Assembly (NCBI GenBank): GCA_023391105.1
Contig: JAEWBO010000014.1
Location: forward strand, 1-21,860
Source of the DNA: Bacillota bacterium
Lineage (GTDB): Bacteria; Bacillota; Clostridia; Christensenellales; SZUA-584
Direction: 5' to 3'
DNA length: 21,860 bases
Of the stretch, positions 13,816-21,278 are shown one piece after another; the stretch's first letter is position 1, and every line of letters starts with the position of its first letter. The notes beneath the pieces were generated by a model. That model was not told the DNA's origin and did not search any database. It worked only from the letters and a program-made list of their open reading frames with translations. Position numbers and translations under genes: made by a program.

Positions 13816-15129
13816 ATGATGAAAAAAGAAATGATAAGCTTACTATTAATTGTTGGTTTAATGTCATGTTTATCGGCGTGTCAGAACGAGACCGCTGTGG
13901 AGGAAAAGCCCATGGATAAAACACCAGTACCCACACCTGTGATACAAACGTATAACAGCACATATAAAGTTGTTGCGGGAGCCTTCGACTGGGGAGCTGC
14001 CTCAACAAAAGCGATAATTGAGCTAAACGGTCAAATTGGAGAGACAGATGTTTGCGGTTTTCAAGTGACAGAAGCAAACTGCAAAGGAAATGTGGGTGAG
14101 CGTGAGGTCACAAGCGTGTATCTTTGTGATGAGAACGGAAACGAGACAGCGGGAGACTCAAGCTATATCGCTGTTGAAATGAGCGCTGACCCGTCTCACG
14201 GCACATTGCTTTATTATGATCGCAGCCGATATTATAATATCTGGGATGAGGATTACAGACTGAGCTTTTCTCCTATTGACCCGCAAAACGAAATACTCAA
14301 AAACCTGTCAGTCGATCCCGCTTATACGGAAAGAATAACACCGCAAGCTGATAAGTTCACTCAATCGCAGTTTGAGTATAATAAAATAACGATGGCGTAT
14401 GCGCTGTTCACCCCAAATAGTAACAATGAAAAGAAGCCGCTTGTGGTCTGGCTCCACGGACAGGGGGAAGGAGGGGATGATGTCACCGTCACGTTGTATG
14501 GCAATAAGCTCACGGCGCTCGCGGATAAAGAAATTCAGGATATATTAGGCGGAGCCTGTGTGCTTGTGCCGCAGTGCCCCACATACTGGCCTGAAAAAAC
14601 GGCAGAATCTCAAAGCTTCGGGTTGAATGTTGATGGAACGAGTTATTGGAAAGAGCCGCTTAAGGCTTTGATTGATGAGGTTGTTGCTGCCAATAACATC
14701 GATGCAGATAGGATATATATCGGCGGCTGTTCTATGGGAGGCTACATGACGATGCTCATGGCAAAGAATTATCCGGATTTCTTTGCGGCCGTTTTTCCGG
14801 TATGCGAATACTATGAAAGGTTCATTGATGAGGAAGGACTCAAGGCGCTTGCGGAAGTGCCGCTTTGGTTTACATATTGCACAGAGGATAGAACCGTTCC
14901 ACCGGATATGCATTCGGCGGTGACGATGAACCGGCTGAAAGAAGCGGGCGCACTAAACGTTCATGCTTCGATATTCAATGATGTTCACGATACGACAGGG
15001 GAGTATTCCAACGAAGACGGCACACCCTTTATATACGACTCTCATTGGGTGTGGATATATGTGTTGAACAACGAATGCAAAGACGGTGACTTGGATCTGT
15101 GGGAATGGCTGGCGGCGCAGCATAGGTGA
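13816..15129 (+). CDS. Exported alpha/beta-hydrolase lipoprotein, probable carbohydrate esterase
   Basis: A 437-residue protein with an N-terminal signal (residues 5-18) and lipobox LSAC ending at C22, so it is anchored outside the membrane. A Thr/Pro linker (about 30-45) leads to a beta-rich domain (46-165) resembling the Ig-like N-terminal domain of EstA-type esterases, then an alpha/beta-hydrolase domain. That domain has the oxyanion loop LHGQGEGG (213-220), nucleophile S306 in GGCSMGG, D358 in CTEDRT and H391 in NDVHD, a complete triad. Enzymes of this layout remove acetyl, feruloyl or similar groups from polysaccharides, or act on small esters. Position between two sugar-catabolic loci supports a role in trimming a glycan or glycoside before uptake. 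The ATGATG start leaves one codon of uncertainty. Confidence 0.82.
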   Translation: MMKKEMISLLLIVGLMSCLSACQNETAVEEKPMDKTPVPTPVIQTYNSTYKVVAGAFDWGAASTKAIIELNGQIGETDVCGFQVTEANCKGNVGEREVTSVYLCDENGNETAGDSSYIAVEMSADPSHGTLLYYDRSRYYNIWDEDYRLSFSPIDPQNEILKNLSVDPAYTERITPQADKFTQSQFEYNKITMAYALFTPNSNNEKKPLVVWLHGQGEGGDDVTVTLYGNKLTALADKEIQDILGGACVLVPQCPTYWPEKTAESQSFGLNVDGTSYWKEPLKALIDEVVAANNIDADRIYIGGCSMGGYMTMLMAKNYPDFFAAVFPVCEYYERFIDEEGLKALAEVPLWFTYCTEDRTVPPDMHSAVTMNRLKEAGALNVHASIFNDVHDTTGEYSNEDGTPFIYDSHWVWIYVLNNECKDGDLDLWEWLAAQHR

Positions 15130-15136
15130 ACACATA

Positions 15137-15161
15137 AGAAAAGCTTACCTTTCCGGTAAGC
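15137..15161 (-). terminator. Terminator between the converging esterase and oxidoreductase genes
   Basis: GCTTACC (15143-15149) and GGTAAGC (15155-15161) form a 7-base stem with a 5-base loop. On the minus strand the stem is followed by TTTTCTT, so it ends the minus-strand locus about 40 bases after its last stop. On the plus strand the trailing sequence is only CCTTCT, so it may end the esterase transcript less efficiently. Confidence 0.75.
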
Positions 15162-15202
15162 CCTTCTCATCCCTATTATTTCAGCACACATATAAAACAA
15201 TG

Positions 15203-16237
15203 TTATTCCAAAGTGATGCGGCGGCCTGTCTCGGCGCTTTCCACGCACGCGAACACGGCACGCATGGCGTTAAGTGCTTCCTCGCCGGATATCTCAGGCG
15301 CTGTATTCGTCGTGAGTGATTCCATCCAAAGGTCGATCACGCCGGAGCTTGTCTGATTGTCATTGGTCTGTATCTGGTCGATGTTGTGATAAACGCGCTC
15401 GCCGTTCTTTTTGATGACCACGATCGAATAAGTGGGGTCGTCGTAGATGCGCATGACGCCCTCAGTGCCATAGAGCACTGTCGAGTTGTCCTCTGCGCCG
15501 TAATATGTCCAGCTTGCGGTCATTGTGCCTACAGTGCCGCCCGACATGCGGTAGGTGCAGATCGCATTGTCATCCACGGCGATGGGCTGACCTGCTGCGT
15601 CCTTTTTATCCAGCGTTCCTACATATGCGAACACTTCCACAACGCGCTGATCGGTTAAGAACTGTATCAGATCGGTCTTGTGAATGCCGAGGTCTGCCAT
15701 TGCGCCGAAAACGGCCTGTTTCTTGTCGAAGAACCAAATGTTCTTGCCCGGGTCGATCGTCCATGTCTCCGGCCCGCCGTGACCGAAGGTGGTGCGGAAG
15801 GTGACAATGCGGCCGATTTCACCTTTTCTGATGAGCTCAGACGCGCGCGCGTGCGCTTTGGCGAGGCGCTGATTGTGTCCGATCATGAGAAATTTGCCCG
15901 TTTCTTGCGCTGTTTTGACCATCAGCTCGCATTCTTCCAGCGTGATGGCCATGGGTTTTTCGCATAGCACATGCTTGCCCGCTTTTAAAGCGGCCACTGT
16001 CACTTCACAGTGGGCGCTGTTGGCCGTGCATACGCTGACCGCGTCGATAGCCGGGTCTGCGAGCAGCTCCTTATACGAGCCAAACGCCTTTGCACCGTAT
16101 TGCTTTGCAAGCTCGGATGTGCGTTCTTGATTGATGTCGTATAAACCGTAGATGTTGGCGTCTGCATTCGCGTCGTATTCGGGCAGATGCCGCACCTGAG
16201 CGATTTTGCCGCAGCCGATAACGCCGATATTGACCAT
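15203..16237 (-). CDS. Gfo/Idh/MocA oxidoreductase, last gene of the keto-sugar locus
   Basis: A 344-residue protein read leftward from ATG 16237 with GAGGAGGACAACC upstream. The Rossmann motif GVIGCGKIAQVRH (5-17) is followed by CEKPMAI (92-98; K94) and GHNQRLAKAH (120-129). The active-site helix MADLGIHKTD (180-189) carries the canonical D182 and H186 pair, so the K-D-H set is complete. The family oxidises or reduces a hydroxyl on a sugar ring with NAD(P). In levoglucosan-type pathways a second enzyme of this family performs the final reduction of 3-ketoglucose to glucose, which is the role suggested here by the neighbouring levoglucosan-dehydrogenase-like gene. It could equally be an independent oxidase. 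It is 274 bases from its upstream neighbour, across a hairpin-rich gap. Confidence 0.85.
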   Translation of the reverse strand: MVNIGVIGCGKIAQVRHLPEYDANADANIYGLYDINQERTSELAKQYGAKAFGSYKELLADPAIDAVSVCTANSAHCEVTVAALKAGKHVLCEKPMAITLEECELMVKTAQETGKFLMIGHNQRLAKAHARASELIRKGEIGRIVTFRTTFGHGGPETWTIDPGKNIWFFDKKQAVFGAMADLGIHKTDLIQFLTDQRVVEVFAYVGTLDKKDAAGQPIAVDDNAICTYRMSGGTVGTMTASWTYYGAEDNSTVLYGTEGVMRIYDDPTYSIVVIKKNGERVYHNIDQIQTNDNQTSSGVIDLWMESLTTNTAPEISGEEALNAMRAVFACVESAETGRRITLE

Positions 16238-16260
16238 GGTTGTCCTCCTCTGAATTTGTC

Positions 16261-16419
16261 GAAAAACCTACGGTTTTCCGCCAGTTTACCGGTTTTGCTT
16301 GTTCCTCGCAAACTCGAAACTGCGCAAAACCCCGGGTCCCCAAAAAGCATCCTTTTTGGGGTGGAGCTAAGGTGTGGGCTGCGCGATTTGGGGTCCCCGA
16401 AAAGCCATGCTTTTTGGGG
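16261..16419. repeat. Cluster of palindromic repeats between two oxidoreductase genes
   Basis: Four stem-loops stand in series: GAAAACC/GGTTTTC with one bulge (16261-16278); GGTTTTGC (16291-16298) with GCAAAACC (16324-16331); a perfect 10-base stem CCCCAAAAAG (16338-16347) with CTTTTTGGGG (16352-16361); and an 11-base stem 16395-16405 with 16409-16419. The last two are copies of one another, each beginning GGGTCCCC, 57 bases apart. This is unlike ordinary intergenic DNA and looks like a REP/BIME-type dispersed element. From memory similar sequence recurs in clostridial genomes. Just upstream on the minus strand is a TATAAT (16451-16446) without a convincing -35. Confidence 0.65.
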
Positions 16420-16474
16420 TGAATCATTGCCCGTCTTGCCCACGAATTATATTTAATGACTTTTAACAGACTGA

Positions 16475-16498
16475 GGGGCGCATGTTGATATGCGCCCC
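16475..16498 (-). terminator. Strong hairpin after the levoglucosan-dehydrogenase-like gene
   Basis: GGGGCGCAT (16475-16483) and ATGCGCCCC (16490-16498) form a perfect 9-base GC-rich stem with a 6-base loop, 13 bases past the stop of the minus-strand gene at 16512. The trailing minus-strand sequence (TCAGTCTGTT) is only weakly T-rich, so it may be a leaky terminator or a 3'-end stabiliser. Confidence 0.55.
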
Positions 16499-16511
16499 TT
16501 CCTATTTTGTA

Positions 16512-17681
16512 TTATTGAATCTCCGAGATGCTCACGCGGCGTTGTTCGTCGCTGGATTTCTTGATGGCTTCGAGTATGCGGATGATCTGAGCACCGTCGT
16601 TGAAGTCGGGTGTGATCGTCTCCTGTCCGTCAACAGCCATGAGGAAGTCCCTGAACGCGTTGACAAACGTGTGCTCATAGCCGATGATGTGTCCGGACGG
16701 CCACCATGCCGACAGATACGGATGGTCTGCTTCGGTGACGAGCAAACGGCGAAAGCCCTGCTCTCTGCCGGGAGCCGTGGCATCCAGAAACTCAAGCTCG
16801 TTCATCTTCTCAAGATTAAACTTGATGGAACCCTTGCTGCCGTATATTTCGAAGTCATTGAAATTCTTGCGGCCTGTCGCAAAACGGGAGGTTTCCACGC
16901 TGCCGAGCGCGCCGCATTCAAATTCCGCAATCGTGAACGACGCATCGTCTACAGTGACGGGTGCCAACTGAGACGTATCGGCACCTGTGCCTGATGAAAA
17001 CGCGGTGGCGCCCACGCCGGGGAGAGGGCGCTCCTTGATGATCGTTTTATTGACAGCCGTGACAGCCGCAGGCTCGCCGATCAGATAACGCGCAAGATCC
17101 ATGGCGTGAGAGGTCAGGTCATACAGCGGCCCGCCGCCCGCGCATTCCGCGCGAAGCTGCCACGAGAGGGGAAAGCTTGGATCGGTGATCCAATCCTGCA
17201 GGTAAGCACCGCGCCAGTGGAAGATTTGACCGATGCGGCCTTCTTCAATAAGCTGCTTGGCAAATGCCACAGCCGGAACACGTCGGTAGTTGTGATTCAG
17301 ATAATGCACGATGCCGGCCTTATTGGCCGCATCAAGCATTTCCTTGGCATCCGCATAGGTGAGAGTGAACGGCTTTTCGCAGACGATATGCTTGCCAGCC
17401 TTGGCTGCTGCAATCACCATCTCCTTGTGTTCAAAGGTGGGTGTGCCGATATCTACCACGTCAACATCGTCGCGCTCCATGATGGTGCGCCAGTCGTATG
17501 TGACGTCTTCATAGCCCCATGTTTCAGCAAAATCTTCAAGCTTTGACTTGTTGCCCGCGATGACCTTAAGCACAGGCTTGAACGGCACATCGAAGAACTC
17601 GCTCACACGCAGCCATGCGTTGCTGTGGGCTTTTCCCATAAAACCGCCGCCGATCATAGCAACGTTTAGTTTTTTCTTCAT
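16512..17681 (-). CDS. Gfo/Idh/MocA oxidoreductase, levoglucosan dehydrogenase-like
   Basis: A 389-residue protein, ATG 17681 behind GGAGG. The N-terminus NVAMIGGGFMGKAHSNAW (6-23), then CEKPF (101-105; K103), NYRRVPAVAFAK (131-142), RGAYLQDW (157-164) and LYDLTSHAMDLARYL (186-200; D188, H192) match what I recall of bacterial levoglucosan dehydrogenases, including the family's Lys-Asp-His set and the YLQDW loop. Such enzymes oxidise C3 of a glucopyranose ring with NAD. The close relatives also include enzymes acting on other 1,6-anhydro sugars, inositols and glycosides, so levoglucosan itself is only one candidate. It lies 20 bases after the TIM-barrel isomerase gene and is clearly co-transcribed with it. 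Confidence 0.83.
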   Translation of the reverse strand: MKKKLNVAMIGGGFMGKAHSNAWLRVSEFFDVPFKPVLKVIAGNKSKLEDFAETWGYEDVTYDWRTIMERDDVDVVDIGTPTFEHKEMVIAAAKAGKHIVCEKPFTLTYADAKEMLDAANKAGIVHYLNHNYRRVPAVAFAKQLIEEGRIGQIFHWRGAYLQDWITDPSFPLSWQLRAECAGGGPLYDLTSHAMDLARYLIGEPAAVTAVNKTIIKERPLPGVGATAFSSGTGADTSQLAPVTVDDASFTIAEFECGALGSVETSRFATGRKNFNDFEIYGSKGSIKFNLEKMNELEFLDATAPGREQGFRRLLVTEADHPYLSAWWPSGHIIGYEHTFVNAFRDFLMAVDGQETITPDFNDGAQIIRILEAIKKSSDEQRRVSISEIQ

Positions 17682-17701
17682 ACTGATACCTCCGTTTCGA
17701 T

Positions 17702-18562
17702 TTACGCGAATTTTGCACCGATCTTTTTAAGGTTTTTTACGCTGATCGCGATTGCTTCTTCTTCCATACCAAGCCATTCCGGAGCCGGTGCATCGATTTC
17801 GACGGCGAGAAAGCCCTTGTAGCCCGCTTTAGACAGCAGCTCGGCCAGCTTCATGTTGTCCACAAGGCCAAAGCCAACGGGAACGCCGCAGAAGAAATAC
17901 CAGTCGGTCGGACGCGCGGTGGGGTGCATCTTCAAATCCTTGATGTGTGTCGAGAACACATACGGCGCAAGCTTTTCCATACCCGCAATCGGATCGTCCA
18001 GCAAGCGCAGGAAGTTGCCCGTGTCAAAGTTGATGCCGAAGTTGGGGGAGTCAACAGCCTGAATAATCTCTAGCATTTCGTCCGCAGTAAAGTCAATATG
18101 GTTTTCGGCGGCGAGCTTCACGCCGTTGTCTTCAGCAATTTTTGTGGCTTCCTTATACATGGGCACAAGGCGAGCGATGTGATCTCTGTGGTTCTCGTGG
18201 CGCCAGTCGAATGCGGAGCCCGTGATGCGCATGACATCCGTACCAAGCAGGCGTGTTTTGGGTATGAGGCTTTTCATCTCCGCGAAGGCGTCGGGATTAA
18301 GGCCGCGCTCGAGTCCATTAGGATGTCCCCAAGCGAATACAGAATCAAAGCCATATTCCTTTATTTTTGCGCCGAGTTCCTTTAAATATGCGTCATCAAG
18401 GCTCGGCAAGAAGCAGGTTTCTAAAGATACACCGTCCACGTCAAGCCGCTTGGCAAGCTCAAGAAAATCGTCCACCGTTTTTAACTGTTCGGGCTTTTCT
18501 TGGAAGTCGTAAACTTCACCAAACATTCTGTGATAGCAATAACTGTCGATACCAATTTTCAT
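17702..18562 (-). CDS. Sugar phosphate isomerase/epimerase-family TIM barrel protein
   Basis: A 286-residue protein with AAGGAGGAAAAACAA before ATG 18562. It is a xylose-isomerase-like TIM barrel (AP endonuclease 2 superfamily). Metal ligands occur at the expected strand ends: E153 (AAENH), D180 (NFDTGN), H206 (STHIKD) and E255 (AVEID). Members act as epimerases or isomerases of sugars and keto-acids, but in 3-keto-glycoside and levoglucosan routes they catalyse beta-elimination or hydration of the 3-keto sugar. Its place between a CUT2 transporter and a levoglucosan-dehydrogenase-like enzyme favours that second role. Described levoglucosan routes use two such proteins; only one is present here. 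The reaction is not established by sequence. Confidence 0.84.
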   Translation of the reverse strand: MKIGIDSYCYHRMFGEVYDFQEKPEQLKTVDDFLELAKRLDVDGVSLETCFLPSLDDAYLKELGAKIKEYGFDSVFAWGHPNGLERGLNPDAFAEMKSLIPKTRLLGTDVMRITGSAFDWRHENHRDHIARLVPMYKEATKIAEDNGVKLAAENHIDFTADEMLEIIQAVDSPNFGINFDTGNFLRLLDDPIAGMEKLAPYVFSTHIKDLKMHPTARPTDWYFFCGVPVGFGLVDNMKLAELLSKAGYKGFLAVEIDAPAPEWLGMEEEAIAISVKNLKKIGAKFA

Positions 18563-18610
18563 TTGTTTTTCCTCCTTGTAGGATTATTTTAAACATAAGT
18601 CTTTTTTTAA

Positions 18611-18640
18611 AAGAAACCTCACATAATCGGTGAGGCTTCT
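18611..18640 (-). terminator. Attenuator-like terminator between permease and enzyme genes
   Basis: On the minus strand CCTCAC (18635-18630 complement) pairs with GTGAGG (18622-18617 complement) around a 7-base loop, extended outward by an AAGAA/TTCTT stem with one mismatch, and is followed by TTTCTTTT. It sits in the 101-base gap after the permease stop. It would lower expression of the enzyme genes relative to the transporter, unless a promoter not recognised here restarts transcription. Confidence 0.6.
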
Positions 18641-18663
18641 TAAGCAGCAATGTTGTTCGTTTT

Positions 18664-19632
18664 TTATCTTTCTTTTTCCTTACGCTGTAAAAGCACAGCC
18701 GCTATGATGATGGCCCCCTTAAACGCGTTCACAAGGTAAACATCCACACCGATTAGTGTTAATATGTTGTTGATAATACCCAGTATCAATATACCGAATA
18801 TGGTTCCCACCAGACTGCCCTTGCCGCCTTCCATTGCGATACCGCCGACAACCGCCATCGCGATGGCATTAAGCTCATAGGCAGTACCCGAGGAGGTAGA
18901 GTTGATGGAGTTCATACGAGAGGCTTCCGTGATGGCTGCGACCGCCACAGCGAAACCGAGAAGTATGAATGAGATAATTCTGATCCGGTCGGTGTTGATA
19001 CCGCTCAGACGCGTGGCTTTCTCGTTAGAACCAACGGCGTAGATGTGTCTTCCGAGCCTCGTATACTTTGAGATGTAGAAGTACAACGCAAACATGAGCA
19101 GGAAGTATACGATAGACATCGGCAGCCATCCGAAAAGATTGGTGTTGGAGATGCTTTTAAACGCAGTAACCGAGCCGGTGAAACCGCCGCCTTCCATGAA
19201 ATACATACAGAATGAACGGTATATATACTGCATACCAAGCGTCACGATAAAGGAGGGGACGCGGCCCTTTGTCACGATGAGGCCAACCATTGCAGATAAA
19301 GCGCAGCTGAAAGCGATGGCCACAATGACACCCAGCACAATGCTTTCTGTTGTGTTGATAACAGAGATCAGCAAAGCTGCGACAGCCACAAGCTGCGAGC
19401 TTACCGATAAATCGATATTGCCGGATATGATCACAAAGGACATACCGAAGGCAATGATGCCAATAACCGCATTGTTGCGCAGTATGTTGACAAAGTTCTG
19501 CAGCGTTAAGAAGGTGCTGCCCTGGAGTATGGTTGCGACGATAATCATGCCGATGGCAACCAGTATGATGCTGTAATCACTAATGAGCTTTTTGATCACA
19601 GCGCTGCCTTTTCTTTTTTCTATGCTTTGCAT
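18664..19632 (-). CDS. ABC sugar transporter permease, ribose/CUT2 type
   Basis: A 322-residue integral membrane protein, the usual RbsC-type length, with about eight to ten hydrophobic helices. Characteristic segments are VIISGNIDLSVSSQLVAV (67-84), a variant of the family ISGGIDLSVGS, a cytoplasmic loop GRHIYAVGSNEKATRLSGIN that contacts the ATPase, and the later AYELNAIAMAVVGGIAMEGG. AAGGAGA stands upstream of ATG 19632. It forms the membrane channel of an importer with the ATPase at 19653 and the binding protein at 21279. Only one permease gene is present, as expected for CUT2 systems that use a homodimer. Substrates of the class are pentoses, hexoses and inositols. Confidence 0.92.
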   Translation of the reverse strand: MQSIEKRKGSAVIKKLISDYSIILVAIGMIIVATILQGSTFLTLQNFVNILRNNAVIGIIAFGMSFVIISGNIDLSVSSQLVAVAALLISVINTTESIVLGVIVAIAFSCALSAMVGLIVTKGRVPSFIVTLGMQYIYRSFCMYFMEGGGFTGSVTAFKSISNTNLFGWLPMSIVYFLLMFALYFYISKYTRLGRHIYAVGSNEKATRLSGINTDRIRIISFILLGFAVAVAAITEASRMNSINSTSSGTAYELNAIAMAVVGGIAMEGGKGSLVGTIFGILILGIINNILTLIGVDVYLVNAFKGAIIIAAVLLQRKEKER

Positions 19633-19652
19633 ACTCTTGTGTTCTCCTTGTA

Positions 19653-21167
19653 TTATTGTAACAAACCGCCCGTGGACAGTATCATAATATTTTCTTCGGA
19701 TATTTCTTCGCGTGAGAGCTCGCCGCGCATTTCGCCGTGATACATGACCAGCACTCTGTCACAGAGCTTGAATATTTCCTGTGCCTCACCGCTGGCTACG
19801 ATAACGCCGATGCCTTCCTTGGCAAGCTCCATGATCAGCGCATAAATCTCGTTCTTGGCACCCACGTCAACACCTTGAGTAGGGTTGGAGAGTATCATCA
19901 CATCGGGCCTTGCGTTGATCCATTTGGATAAAACGACCTTTTGTTGATTACCGCCTGAAAGGCTTGTAATCTTGTTGGCAAGATTCGCCACCTTGATGTT
20001 TAGTTTTTCGCGGTATTCTTCAGCCACCTTGCGTTCCCGGCTCGGCATGAGCGTCGGGCCCGAGCAGCATTTATCCAGCGTCACAATCGTGATATTTTCC
20101 TGCACCGAGAGGTCCTTTATGATCGCGTTCTCCTTACGGTTAGACGGCAGAAAACCGATGCCGTGCCTTTTGCCCTGAGACGGATGCTTGAGGTTTAACG
20201 ACTTACCTTTGAGTGTTACGCTTCCGCCGCTCTTTTGCAGATCTCCGAAAAGCGCGCGAACAAGTTCGTCCTTGCCGTCGCCCAGAAGACCCGTGAGACC
20301 GAGTATTTCTCCCTTGTGCAGATCAAAACTGATGCCTTTCACGCGGGTGTCAACCGTCAAGTCCTTCACCTCAAGAATGACATCGCCGATGTCATGCTTC
20401 TGATAAACTTCGACGCCCAAGACGTCTCGCCCAACCATCATGCGAGCGATATCTGCCTGAGTAATCTTCGTTCCATCCGGCTGTGTAATATATCCGTCTG
20501 ACACTTTCTCGCCGTTGCGAAGAACGGTATAGCTGTCGCAAAAGTCCACGACTTCACCTAATTTGTGCGATATAAATATGATTGAAACACCATGATCCGT
20601 TGTAAGTCCACGCATAATGGTGAATACGTTATCGATTTCTGTGAGCGTAAGCGATGTTGTCGGCTCATCCATGATGATGAGCTTTGCATTCCTTAAAAGA
20701 GACTTGGCTATTTCAACAATCTGTTTATACGATGTTTCCAGATCGCGCATCATAGCCTTCGGATTGATCTGTACATTCATCCGCGAGAAGACTTCGGCGG
20801 TTTGTTTGCACATTTCTTTGACTTCCAATTTACCCGTTTTAGAACGGATTTCGTGTCCCAAAAACATGTTTTCGTAGACCATCAGGTCGTTGACAACGTT
20901 TAGCTCCTGATGAATAAATGCAACGCCTTTAGACTGGGAATCGGCAGGGCTGTTAAGCCGGGCTTCTTTCCCGAACAGGACGATATTTCCGCGATCCATG
21001 GGGGTAACGCCACCCAGTATGTTCATCAATGTTGTTTTTCCCGCGCCGTTTTCACCAAGCAGCGCGTGAATTTCACCTTGTTTGACTGTAAAATCGACTT
21101 CCTTCAAAACTGTGACTCCACTATAGGATTTTACGATTCCAGTCATCTGCAATGCGCAATCAGCCAT
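19653..21167 (-). CDS. ABC sugar transporter double ATPase, RbsA/MglA type, with one degenerate site
   Basis: A 504-residue protein made of two fused ATPase halves. The start is the ATG at 21167, with AAGGAGAAAAAGC upstream; an extension to 21230 covers the intergenic hairpins and is rejected. First half: Walker A GENGAGKTT (38-46), Q87, Walker B with catalytic E168 (IIMDEPTTSL) and H201, but its signature is LETSYKQ (143-149) in place of LSxGQ. Second half: degenerate Walker A GLLGDGKD (293-300) as usual in the class, an intact signature LSGGNQQ (403-409), but Walker B reads ILSNPTQGVDVGAK (425-438), with the usual Asp-Glu replaced by Ser-Asn. One composite site (first Walker A/B plus second signature) is thus complete and the other is lost. 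It energises import through the permease 20 bases downstream. Confidence 0.92.
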   Translation of the reverse strand: MADCALQMTGIVKSYSGVTVLKEVDFTVKQGEIHALLGENGAGKTTLMNILGGVTPMDRGNIVLFGKEARLNSPADSQSKGVAFIHQELNVVNDLMVYENMFLGHEIRSKTGKLEVKEMCKQTAEVFSRMNVQINPKAMMRDLETSYKQIVEIAKSLLRNAKLIIMDEPTTSLTLTEIDNVFTIMRGLTTDHGVSIIFISHKLGEVVDFCDSYTVLRNGEKVSDGYITQPDGTKITQADIARMMVGRDVLGVEVYQKHDIGDVILEVKDLTVDTRVKGISFDLHKGEILGLTGLLGDGKDELVRALFGDLQKSGGSVTLKGKSLNLKHPSQGKRHGIGFLPSNRKENAIIKDLSVQENITIVTLDKCCSGPTLMPSRERKVAEEYREKLNIKVANLANKITSLSGGNQQKVVLSKWINARPDVMILSNPTQGVDVGAKNEIYALIMELAKEGIGVIVASGEAQEIFKLCDRVLVMYHGEMRGELSREEISEENIMILSTGGLLQ

Positions 21168-21199
21168 GCTTTTTCTCCTTGTATGCATGTGTCGTCTGT

Positions 21200-21251
21200 T
21201 GCGGCCTTGGCCGCATGGGTATTGAGCCAAGAGGAGGCAGCGCCTCCTCTT
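21200..21251 (-). other. Two intergenic hairpins between the binding-protein and ATPase genes
   Basis: AAGAGGAGGC (21229-21238) pairs perfectly with GCCTCCTCTT (21242-21251) around a 3-base loop, and TGCGGCC (21200-21206) is inverted at 21209-21215. Neither is followed by a T-run on the minus strand. Their position right after the binding-protein stop is typical of stem-loops that protect the upstream message from decay and raise binding protein over ATPase levels. Confidence 0.6.
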
Positions 21252-21278
21252 GACACATATACTTATCTGTTTTGTTGC

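Noticed and set aside
16000..16443. 147-codon minus-strand frame across the hairpin cluster
   Set aside because: It is made of the palindromic repeats and an out-of-frame part of the oxidoreductase gene; repeated GDP-type peptides reflect the DNA repeats, not a protein family.
21168..21230. N-terminal extension of the ABC ATPase
   Set aside because: It spans the intergenic hairpin region; the ATG at 21167 has AAGGAGA upstream and gives the normal family N-terminus.
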